Shown here: piece after piece, positions 24,301 to 31,069 of the stretch
Numbering within the stretch: the stretch's first letter is position 1
How the letters are laid out: every line of letters starts with the position of its first letter
Source of the DNA: CAIQPV01 sp964480365
Lineage (GTDB): Bacteria; Pseudomonadota; Gammaproteobacteria; Burkholderiales; Gallionellaceae
Length of the DNA stretch: 64,000 bases
Assembly (NCBI GenBank): GCA_964480365.1
Contig: CAYZPM010000018.1
Location: 10,456-74,455, forward strand
Direction: 5' to 3'
The notes under the pieces: model-generated
The model's input: the letters and a program-made list of their open reading frames with translations, nothing else
The model's database searches: none
What the model was told of the DNA's origin: nothing
Program-made: the position numbers and the translations under genes

Positions 24301-25196
24301 TCGAACCGCAGGCGCAAAAAAGCGACATCCATATAAGCTTTCTCCCATTCGATGAAACCTGGTTTGCCTATGCCGATCGAACCCGTGTGAAGCAGGTTTT
24401 GATCAACCTGCTTTCCAATGCGATCAAATACAACCGCGAGCATGGAACGGTCAAAGTGGAGTGCACCGAGAGCACCCCGGAACGCATACGCGTCAGCATC
24501 AAAGACAGCGGTGTGGGATTGTCTCCGGAAAAGCTGCTACAGCTGTTTCAGCCGTTCAATCGCCTCGGGCAAGAGGCTGGCACCGAGGAAGGGACAGGCA
24601 TCGGCTTGGTGGTAACCAAGCAACTGGTCGAACTGATGGGAGGCGCAATCGGAGTGGAAAGCACCGTCGGAGTGGGCAGCAAATTCTGGATCGAACTGAT
24701 CCGGGAAGTTATGCCACAGTTTGCCGCTGAAAGTATACTGCCCTCAGAACTTGCACTACAAGTTCATGGAAACGCGGCGCGGCGCACCCTGCTCTATGTG
24801 GAAGACAATCCGGCCAACCTGATGCTTGTCGAGCAAATAATTGAGGATCACCCACATGTAAATATGTTGAGCGCGCGCGATGGCAGACAAGGCATCACGA
24901 TGGCGGTTGCCCATCTTCCGGATGTGATCCTGATGGATATCAATCTGCCCGGCCTCAATGGTTTCCAGGCGCTGAAACTCCTGCGTGAAGATCCGCTAAC
25001 AGCGCACATTCCGGTGCTTGCCATCAGTGCCAATGCCATGCCACGCGATATAGCAAAGGGACTGAAGGCCGGATTTTTCAGGTATCTCACCAAACCCATC
25101 AATGTCAATGAATTTATGAACGCCTTGGACGGTGCACTTAAATTTGCTGAAACAGGATTGGACGACACCAATAAAATGGATAAATATGATGATTAA
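21348..25196 (+). CDS. Hybrid sensor histidine kinase with six PAS domains
   Basis: This 1282-residue protein has no obvious membrane segment and is probably cytoplasmic. It has PAS domains at about 37-165, 195-320, 345-470, 475-605, 615-745 and 765-885. A HisKA domain follows, with the phospho-acceptor His in 'FLSRMSHELRTPLNAILGF' near residue 905. Next come an HATPase domain ('VLINLLSNAIKYN', 'GTGIGLVVTKQLVELMGG') and a C-terminal receiver (about 1145-1265, 'ILMDINLPGLNGFQAL'). PAS 1, 4 and 5 are near copies. The stop overlaps the start of the next gene. The signal is unknown. Confidence 0.93.
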   Translation: MSEEIRDAVILKPAAGTTEGIAESKRQKALLKTGALQNAILNSANFSSIATDEKGVIQIFNVGAERMLGYAAVDVLNKITPVEIFDPQELIVRAQALSVELDTPIAPGFEALVFKASRGIEDIYELTKIRKDGSRFPAIVSVTALRDAQGEIIGYLLLCTDNTARKQVEAERQHLLEIQEETNKQLQQTNLTLQVSEERLAVTLNSIGDAVIATDAEARVTLLNPLAEQLTGWTRAEAIGRPVDEVFHIINQETRQPAIIPVMETLVHGTIQGLANHTVLISSDGSECAIADSCAPIRDRDDQVIGAVLVFRDVTEEYTVQQTMEEQQIELELQNEELRTSQEALHISQERYFDLYDFAPVGYCTISEQGLILEANLTTANLLGLPRGELVNQPISRFIVKEDADIYYLLHKQLSKIGEAQKCELRMVNDGKQIWMQLSITTAQDNGAPVLRIVMNDINERKRAEEALFKAGALQRAIFNSANFSSIATDAKGVIQIFNVGAERMLGYTAADVMNKITPAEISDPQEVIARAEALSVELGTPITPGFEALVFKASRGIEDIYELTYIRKDGSRFPAIVSVTALRDDENTIIGYLLIGTDNTARKQAEEALLKAGALQSAIFNSANFSSIATDAKGVIQIFNVGAERMLGYAAADVMNKITPAEISDPQEVIARAKALSAELETQIAPGFETLVFKASRGIEDIYELTYIRKDGSRFPAVVSVTALRDDKNAIIGYLLIGTDNTARKQIEAEQKLLDQRLRDQQFYTRSLIESNIDALMTTDPSGIISDVNKQMEELTGCTRDELIGAPFKNYFTDPERAEAAIKQVLSEKKVSNYELTARAMDGKKTVVSFNAATFYNRDRKLQGVFAAARDVTERKRMDHELENAKSVAENANLAKSDFLSRMSHELRTPLNAILGFAQLLEAGTPPPTATQIVRLHQIIKAGWYLLELINEILDLAVIESGKLSLSREPVSLVDVMRECQAMIEPQAQKSDIHISFLPFDETWFAYADRTRVKQVLINLLSNAIKYNREHGTVKVECTESTPERIRVSIKDSGVGLSPEKLLQLFQPFNRLGQEAGTEEGTGIGLVVTKQLVELMGGAIGVESTVGVGSKFWIELIREVMPQFAAESILPSELALQVHGNAARRTLLYVEDNPANLMLVEQIIEDHPHVNMLSARDGRQGITMAVAHLPDVILMDINLPGLNGFQALKLLREDPLTAHIPVLAISANAMPRDIAKGLKAGFFRYLTKPINVNEFMNALDGALKFAETGLDDTNKMDKYDD

Positions 25197-26037
25197 CCAA
25201 CAAGAAATTCTTAACGCCAGCATTCTGATCGTTGACGATCAGCAATCCAATGTGCTTCTGCTTGAGGAAATGCTGCGCGACGTCGGCTATACGCGCATTG
25301 CGTCGACAAATGATCCCTTTGAGGTTTGCGCGCTCAACCAAAAAAACCGTTACGACCTGATCCTGCTCGACCTTCAGATGCCCGGAATGGATGGCTTCCA
25401 GGTGATGGAAAATATGAAGAAATTTGATCCGGACGGCTACCTTCCGGTACTCGTGATCACCGCCCAACCGGATCACAAGCTGCGTGCCTTGGCCGCCGGT
25501 GCGAAAGATTTCGTAGCCAAACCTTTTGATCTGGTCGAAGTACAGACGCGTATTCATAACATGCTTGAAGTGCGGCTGTTGTACCAAAAACTCGAAAATT
25601 ATAACAAGGTGTTGGAACAAACGGTGCTGGAACGTACCGCCGAACTACTTGCAAGCGAGGCACGTTTTCGCCGCCTGACTGAGCTGTCGTCCGACTGGTA
25701 TTGGGAACAGGACGAAAACGGACATTTCACCAAGATTTTCGGCCCGGTGCTTGAAATGCTCGGAGTCCGGGTCGACGAAGCCTTGGGCCACGCAAGGGAT
25801 GACCAAGGGGCACTATGGAATGAGGCCGAGCGAGAAATCCTTGAGGCGAACCTGGCCGCCAGACGACCATTTCTGGATTTCGTCTACAGCCGAACCAATC
25901 CGGACGGCTTGTTGCAATATTTAATGGTGAGCGGGGAACCGATGTTCGATCTTTCCGGTCGCTTTACCGGCTATCGCGGGATCGGCAAGGACGTGACCGA
26001 ATCAATGTGTTCCAGCGGTGAAACGCCTGCGACGTAG
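25186..26037 (+). CDS. Response regulator with REC and PAS domains, no output domain
   Basis: This protein is about 283 residues and starts at ATGATG inside the 3' end of the kinase gene. The receiver domain (about 10-125) has 'ILIVDDQQSNVLLLEEML' and 'YDLILLDLQMPGMDGF'. A short coiled linker leads to a PAS domain (about 160-275) ending 'GYRGIGKDVTESM'. In relatives this junction usually continues into a GGDEF or kinase domain; here the protein stops eleven residues later. It may be naturally short or truncated; a REP-like element lies 87 bp downstream. It is a likely partner of the upstream hybrid kinase. Confidence 0.85.
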   Translation: MMINQQEILNASILIVDDQQSNVLLLEEMLRDVGYTRIASTNDPFEVCALNQKNRYDLILLDLQMPGMDGFQVMENMKKFDPDGYLPVLVITAQPDHKLRALAAGAKDFVAKPFDLVEVQTRIHNMLEVRLLYQKLENYNKVLEQTVLERTAELLASEARFRRLTELSSDWYWEQDENGHFTKIFGPVLEMLGVRVDEALGHARDDQGALWNEAEREILEANLAARRPFLDFVYSRTNPDGLLQYLMVSGEPMFDLSGRFTGYRGIGKDVTESMCSSGETPAT

Positions 26038-26123
26038 GATGGTGCAGATAAACTACGTGCCCACTTTACTTAAACATGATGTATTGACCTACAGTACCTA
26101 AGCCGGACGAGCCGAAACCCAAT

Positions 26124-26179
26124 GTAGGTTGGGCTCTGCCCGACATTTTTTTATTAACGGCGGGCAAAGCCCGCCCTAC
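26124..26179. repeat. REP-like palindromic element (copy 2)
   Basis: The same double-hairpin design as 19782-19833: GTAGGTTGGGCTCTGCCCGAC, a T run, then GGCGGGCAAAGCCCGCCCTAC. It lies between the REC-PAS gene and the small gene at 26333. The rest of 26038-26332 shows nothing else. Confidence 0.75.
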
Positions 26180-26332
26180 AAAAACGCTTTTGCCGCAGGA
26201 CAATCTGCTCAATATATGTGAAGAGTTGAGTCATAAGAGACTCAAGAGACAAGGGTTAAGTTTGGGGTTCCGTAAAACCACAGATGGGAATCGAAGAAAT
26301 AATCGAGTCTACCCCTGATTCTTGATGGATGT

Positions 26333-26446
26333 TTATGGGATAGTCGTGCTGGCAAGATCCCATGCAGTTTTAAAATCGTAGCCTTTGCCTAGGTAAAAGC
26401 GATAATCTCCAATGAAGCGTGCGAACCTGACAAATGTGCGTGACAT
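26333..26446 (-). CDS. Small conserved-type protein of 37 residues
   Basis: The product begins 'MSRTFVRFARFIGDYRFYLG' and ends 'DFKTAWDLASTTIP'. It is basic and aromatic. AAGGAG lies 6 bases before the ATG at 26446, which decides this start over an upstream in-frame Met. It resembles short uncharacterised proteins of beta-proteobacteria that end in a similar 'AW.LA...IP' pattern, from memory only. Function unknown. Confidence 0.6.
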   Translation of the reverse strand: MSRTFVRFARFIGDYRFYLGKGYDFKTAWDLASTTIP

Positions 26447-26561
26447 GATTGCTCCTTTCCTTACCTGTTTTTTAATAATTTTTTCAATCTTCAGAAACAA
26501 CATCCATATCTGCGGCAATGTCCACTTCTCGTTCACTCTGCCAAACTTTCCGTCAAGGTAA

Positions 26562-27440
26562 TCAAGTCACGACCTTAGGGTGGGCAGCTTCGGGATCATG
26601 TATTTCTTTAGTTGCGAGCGAAAGCGCCAGACTCGTTACGGAAGGGTTCAGGCTATCGACCATCGAGCTCGGAATCAGGATCGTGGCTCCGCGCTCCTTT
26701 GTGGCCTCGTAAATGATGTTCATGGCCCGAAGCTGGAGTGCGGCGGGATGGCCGGCGTAAATATCGGCGGCCTCGACAAATTTTCCCGCGATGGCGGCTT
26801 CGGCTGAGCCAAGTATCACCCGCGCCTGTTTCTCGCGCTCGGCCTGGGCCTGACGCGACATGGCATCCTGTAATGCCTCCGGAATCGCAACGTCACGAAT
26901 CTCCACCGAACTTACCGAGATGCCCCATGGAGCAGTTTTTTTACCGATTTCATCCTTCAAATGTTCGTCGGCTTCCTTGCGGTCAGACAACAGGGCGGCC
27001 AGCATCGAAGAACCTATCATCTCGCGCAACGTGGTTTGCGCAACCCGGTCGATGGCCTCACGGTAATTGGTGATGGCTAAAGCCGCTTTTTCTGCATCGT
27101 GCACGTGCCAGAAAATGATCGCATCGACGTTGACCGGAACGGTGTCCTTGGTCAGCGCCTGTTCGGCGTTGAAAGCTGTAGTCTGTATACGTTCGTCGAT
27201 GATTGCGACCACATTATCGATGACCGGAATAATGACGAACAAGCCAGCGCCCTTGACGCTTTGCAGCTTCCCCATCCGCAAGATGACGAACTTCTGCCAG
27301 GCGTTGGCCATTTTCAACGAGAAGGCGATGATTGCGGCGGCACCGAAGAACGCGAGTGCAAGGTAGCCATCCACCATTTGGCCGAAGGCGAGGCCCGCGA
27401 GAACACATACGGCAACCAGAAATGAGGTAATTGGATTCAT
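26562..27440 (-). CDS. SPFH/band-7 family membrane protein (slipin-like)
   Basis: This 292-residue protein has two hydrophobic segments at the N-terminus (about 3-48) and an SPFH domain ('VILRMGKLQSVKGAGLFVII' to about residue 240), with 'DAIIFWHVHDAEKA' and 'IEIRDVAIPEALQDAMSRQ'-type slipin motifs. Such proteins form oligomeric membrane scaffolds. The ATG at 27440 has AGGAG 8 bases upstream; the ATG at 27446 is only 2 bases from it, so I prefer 27440. No NfeD partner gene lies next to it, which is unusual for slipins. Confidence 0.88.
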   Translation of the reverse strand: MNPITSFLVAVCVLAGLAFGQMVDGYLALAFFGAAAIIAFSLKMANAWQKFVILRMGKLQSVKGAGLFVIIPVIDNVVAIIDERIQTTAFNAEQALTKDTVPVNVDAIIFWHVHDAEKAALAITNYREAIDRVAQTTLREMIGSSMLAALLSDRKEADEHLKDEIGKKTAPWGISVSSVEIRDVAIPEALQDAMSRQAQAEREKQARVILGSAEAAIAGKFVEAADIYAGHPAALQLRAMNIIYEATKERGATILIPSSMVDSLNPSVTSLALSLATKEIHDPEAAHPKVVT

Positions 27441-27754
27441 GTTCATTGCTCCTTTGTGATACCCGATGGCTGCGTAACCATCCGGCAATCACGCGTAGCG
27501 AAAATTCCTATGGTTAAGCTGCGGCAAACGTTATGCATTTTTCATAATTTTCTTCATGACCAACGCGGATACTGGCTGCGCTACATTCAAAATCCGTGTT
27601 ATGGCGATGGCATGTCAGGCCCTTTTTGAGTTGTAAGCGCATTCGGCAATAGCGCATTCTGAAACACCAGGCAATTTATTTGTCTGCAACAAATGAACCT
27701 CCATTGGGTTTATGGGGAAAATGTATTTTGGCGCGCACGGCTACATGCCACCAA

Positions 27755-27859
27755 TTATTGTGGGGTGATTCTGACGACACGGCAGTTTTTAAACCATCGG
27801 CGCTTTGCTTGATAGGCGATAAGAAAATTCGGTAAAAACTCATCGGTGTTTGTCCTATA
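27755..27859. repeat. Intergenic repeat family, copy A
   Basis: This 105-bp stretch is roughly 80 percent identical by eye to 30922-31026, sharing 'TTTTTAAACCATCGG' and 'TTTGTCCTATA'-type blocks. It lies in the 642-bp gap 27441-28082 between the divergent SPFH and VIT genes. Apart from this repeat I see no gene in that gap. Confidence 0.65.
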
Positions 27860-28082
27860 CCATCAGCCCGTCAAACCCTGTAGTCTTCAAACTCACGAAG
27901 TGGGCCAATACCATTGTCAGGTCAAAGCAAAGCGCAGAACCAACGTGGCGTACTGTTCTTCTATCTCCCGCGTTTGAAAATTGCGGTGCGCAAAGTAAAA
28001 ACGATGACACCATTCCTTGCCGATGCTCTGTGAGTTAAAGAACATACGGCGCATAATCTCCACCTATTCTCGATGACACAGG

Positions 28083-28802
28083 ATGGAATCCATGAACCTA
28101 TCGCCCCCCATGTCACAAACTCCCCACGCCGAACGTCATTTTCGCGCCACAAACATGGTGCGCGACATCGTCATCGGCATGGCGGACGGACTCACTGTTC
28201 CATTCGCCCTGGCAGCAGGGCTATCCGGCGCGGTCGCATCCAGCCGCATCATCACCACGGCGGGACTCGCGGAAATCGCGGCAGGTTCAGTAGCAATGGG
28301 ACTCGGCGGTTATCTCGCTGCACGCGGGGATGCCGAGCACTATGCACGCGAGTTGCTCCGCGAACGGCAGGAGGTACAACTGACACCGGAGCAGGAAGCC
28401 GCCGAGATCGTTGAAGTGTTCGAGGGTTATGGCGTGTCGGCGGAACAGTCTGCGCCGATAGTCACGGCACTACGCAACAACCGCGAAGCCTGGGTGCGCT
28501 TCATGATGCGTTTCGAACTCGGACTGGAGCTTCCGGAACCCGGTAGAGCAGTGCAGAGCGCTGTGACGATAGCCTGCGCCTATATCGCAGGCGGATTGAT
28601 CCCGATTGCGCCGTACTTCATGGCAACGGGCATCAATGCGCTGCTAATTTCAATTGCCGTCACCCTGATCGCACTGGCAGGGTTTGGCTACCTAAAGGGA
28701 GGCTTAACCGGAACGCCCCGCTTGCATAGCGCCGTACAAACACTGCTGGTTGGCGGCACTGCGGCAGCGGCGGCATTTATTTTGGCCAGAGCGATTTCAT
28801 AG
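28083..28802 (+). CDS. VIT1/CCC1-family iron/manganese transporter
   Basis: This 239-residue membrane protein of the VIT family moves Fe(II) or Mn(II) across membranes, usually as an H+ antiporter. The hallmark first-helix segment 'RDIVIGMADGLTVPFALAAG' is present, followed by 'GSVAMGLGGYLAARGDAEHY', a charged cytoplasmic loop with Glu-rich metal-binding helices (about 85-150) and three further membrane helices. A second ATG at 28092 has a GGA before it and could be the true start. Neighbours include a cytochrome c and a ferritin-like gene, in keeping with iron handling. Confidence 0.93.
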   Translation: MESMNLSPPMSQTPHAERHFRATNMVRDIVIGMADGLTVPFALAAGLSGAVASSRIITTAGLAEIAAGSVAMGLGGYLAARGDAEHYARELLRERQEVQLTPEQEAAEIVEVFEGYGVSAEQSAPIVTALRNNREAWVRFMMRFELGLELPEPGRAVQSAVTIACAYIAGGLIPIAPYFMATGINALLISIAVTLIALAGFGYLKGGLTGTPRLHSAVQTLLVGGTAAAAAFILARAIS

Positions 28803-28818
28803 GGTGTTTGTTTCCAGC

Positions 28819-29139
28819 TTACTTTGCCAAGCCAGCAATAAATTCTGCCATGGTTTGAATTTCAGCGTCAGTTGCTCCTAGGCCTTTTGGCGGCATAACT
28901 CCGAGTTTCCAGCCAAACGAACCACCAGTGTTAACGCTGGCAACGATTTTACGGACTGCGTCCTTATCGCCTTTGTATTTCGCGGAGACATCCATATATG
29001 CCGGTCCAACGATTTTTTTGTCGACGGCATGGCATGCACCACACTTGGCCTTACCCACCGCTGGCATGTCTACTGCCAATGCGGAACCGGCAATAATCAG
29101 CCCTGCTGTTGCAACCATGCTTACGATACTAGATTTCAT
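28819..29139 (-). CDS. Periplasmic class I cytochrome c (c551/c552-like)
   Basis: This 106-residue protein has a signal peptide cleaved near residue 22 ('GSALA|VDMP'). The haem-binding 'CGACH' is at about 33-37, and the axial Met lies in 'KLGVMPPKGLGATDAEIQ' near residue 81. It ends in the typical 'MAEFIAGLAK' helix. It is a small periplasmic electron carrier. GGAG lies 5 bases before the ATG. It converges with the VIT gene. Confidence 0.93.
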   Translation of the reverse strand: MKSSIVSMVATAGLIIAGSALAVDMPAVGKAKCGACHAVDKKIVGPAYMDVSAKYKGDKDAVRKIVASVNTGGSFGWKLGVMPPKGLGATDAEIQTMAEFIAGLAK

Positions 29140-29312
29140 GTTTTCTCCGATTAATAATGTTTTGGGCTTGATTACCCGCCAAGCATTTTAAACAAATCCG
29201 CATGGTTTGTGCGTGCTCATTTCTGACATTATTTTCTCGCAGCTAACTAGAAACCCAGAAAACGCCATGGAACAGCTTATAAAGCCCAAAGGGGAATAAA
29301 TACCTCCTCCAT

Positions 29313-30059
29313 TTAGTTGCGAGCGTGTGAGAGACTGTAATTCTCGACGCCTTCGAACCGGGTTAGTTCTCCTGCAAGTTCTGAAATCGGTGCGGCCTTC
29401 TTGTCCAGCGCAACCGCGACGAAATGCCATTCTGGTTGCCCGTCCTGAAAACTGATGGCAATGGTTCCGCCAGCAATCTCATAACCGCGTTCGAGTGCTA
29501 CGCGGCGCAGCACGTCCTCGTGCGGCACGAAATCCTTACGGAAGCGCATGAAGATGGCAACTGCCTGGCGCGACGGTAACCAGCCTTCGAGACGCGAAAT
29601 CCACATCATGCTCAAGGCGGACAATATCGTCAGCAGCATAGCAGCTAAATAGAAGCCTACACCGACAAGAACTCCGATGGCCGAGGAAGCCCATATTGAC
29701 GCAGCGGTGGTGAGGCCGCTGATGCTGAATCCTTCCTTCATGATGACCCCGGCTCCGAGAAAGCCGATGCCGGTAACGATGCCCTGAATGACGCGCGTCG
29801 GGTCGGCAGTAGCTACCACACCGATGCGACCGCCATACCAGTAGGCGGAATAGCCAACGATGACGGTCAGCGCTGCAGAGGCCATGCAGACAAGCCCATA
29901 GGTGCGCATGCCGGCGGCGCGACCGTGGTATGAACGTTCATAGCCGACAATGAGTCCGAGCAACAAAGCACCCAGAGGATTCAGGAAAACGACGATATTG
30001 GCCGCCATCTCGGGAGCTGACCAGTATGTCGCCATGGAATCGTAAGACAATGCTGTCAT
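29313..30059 (-). CDS. MgtC/SapB-family membrane protein
   Basis: This 248-residue protein has an N-terminal MgtC domain with about four to five membrane helices ('LLLGLIVGYERSYHGRAAGM', 'GIGFLGAGVIMKEGFSISGL', 'AASIWASSAIGVLVGVGFY') and a soluble ACT-like C-terminal domain. MgtC proteins are linked to growth in low magnesium and, in some species, to inhibition of ATP synthase; the role here is unknown. GGAG precedes the ATG. The 265-bp upstream gap shows no clear motif. Confidence 0.9.
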   Translation of the reverse strand: MTALSYDSMATYWSAPEMAANIVVFLNPLGALLLGLIVGYERSYHGRAAGMRTYGLVCMASAALTVIVGYSAYWYGGRIGVVATADPTRVIQGIVTGIGFLGAGVIMKEGFSISGLTTAASIWASSAIGVLVGVGFYLAAMLLTILSALSMMWISRLEGWLPSRQAVAIFMRFRKDFVPHEDVLRRVALERGYEIAGGTIAISFQDGQPEWHFVAVALDKKAAPISELAGELTRFEGVENYSLSHARN

Positions 30060-30324
30060 TAATAATCTCCGGGTTCGTGGATAGGCGTTGCTTTGCGTGT
30101 GGAGCCCCAGATAGATATTACTCCCTTCTGCCGATTACTGTTACACACGAGCCATGGTCGTGAAGTCAGTACACTCAGGAAGCAATCATGTGGAAATCCT
30201 GGAGATATTGTGCAACGAGAACGGAAAGAAGTTCGCCCTCAAAACTCACTGGAATTTATTGCGAAACCATAGCGCATAGCCCTAGCCGGGCCAAATGAAG
30301 AACTAGCTAGACCGCAACAGTTGG

Positions 30325-30750
30325 CTACCCTGGCTTGCGTAACATCTTTTCTACCTCATCGGCATGAGCCACTTCAGTAGCAATCATGTTCCGCGAATAT
30401 TCTTCCAGTCGGATATCCTTGTGCTCTACGAGCGCGAAAAGATCGTAATAAGCTTTTAGAGCCTCATTTTCATGATCGAGGGACTCTCTCAGAATATCGC
30501 CGATATCATGCTTATACGACTCCAGCATTGAGCCAATTACAAGTGAAGGGTGTCCGTCCAACCAAGTGACCAGCTCCCCTGCCTGCCTGGCATGGACAAG
30601 ACTCTCATCCGCCTGCTTCTGAAGCCAATCGACAATCGGAATACGGTTATAGCCGTAGACCATCAAAGAATAATGGGTATATCGCACCACTCCAGCCAGT
30701 TCCAATTCCATGATGCGATTCAATGTATTGATAACAGCGTCTTTATTCAT
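30325..30750 (-). CDS. Ferritin-like (bacterioferritin-type) four-helix protein
   Basis: This 141-residue ferritin-like protein has helical segments 'NTLNRIMELELAGVVRYTHY', 'WLQKQADESLVHARQAGELV', 'ILRESLDHENEALKAYYDL' and 'RNMIATEVAHADEVEKML'. They carry Glu and His residues positioned as in di-iron ferroxidase sites. A Met in the bacterioferritin haem position is not evident, so haem binding is doubtful. I chose the ATG at 30750 because GGAG lies upstream; the in-frame Met 33 bases earlier has none. The likely role is iron storage or detoxification. Confidence 0.85.
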   Translation of the reverse strand: MNKDAVINTLNRIMELELAGVVRYTHYSLMVYGYNRIPIVDWLQKQADESLVHARQAGELVTWLDGHPSLVIGSMLESYKHDIGDILRESLDHENEALKAYYDLFALVEHKDIRLEEYSRNMIATEVAHADEVEKMLRKPG

Positions 30751-30921
30751 GGTCGGCTCCTTCAAGTGAAAAAGTTGATTCAACTGATCAGAATCCCCTG
30801 ATGAGTGCGCTTGCGAGTATTAATGATTTATCTCGCCCCGCGTCACTATCCGTTTGAGCAATGCACAAACGCAAGAACCGGTCAGATGGCGCGGATATGG
30901 AAACCTGCTTAACTGCGCTAT

Positions 30922-31026
30922 TTATTGTGAGGCGATTTTGACGATACGGCAGCTTTTAAACCATCGGTGCTTGGCTTTATAAGCAATAAGAAATCCTGTA
31001 AAACCCCATCGGGGTTTGTCCTATAT
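30922..31026. repeat. Intergenic repeat family, copy B, with terminator-like hairpin
   Basis: This is the second copy of the 105-bp repeat. At 31001-31017 it holds AAACCCC-ATC-GGGGTTT, a perfect 7-bp hairpin with flanking A/T that could end the minus-strand diguanylate cyclase mRNA 50 bp away. In copy A the same hairpin is degraded. The rest of 30751-31069 shows nothing else. Confidence 0.65.
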
Positions 31027-31069
31027 AGGCCAGATCAACCGGTCGATGCAACACAGGCATTAAATCTTT

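Noticed and set aside
30060..30324. Magnesium riboswitch upstream of the MgtC gene
   Set aside because: No M-box-like conserved helices could be recognised in the 265-bp gap.
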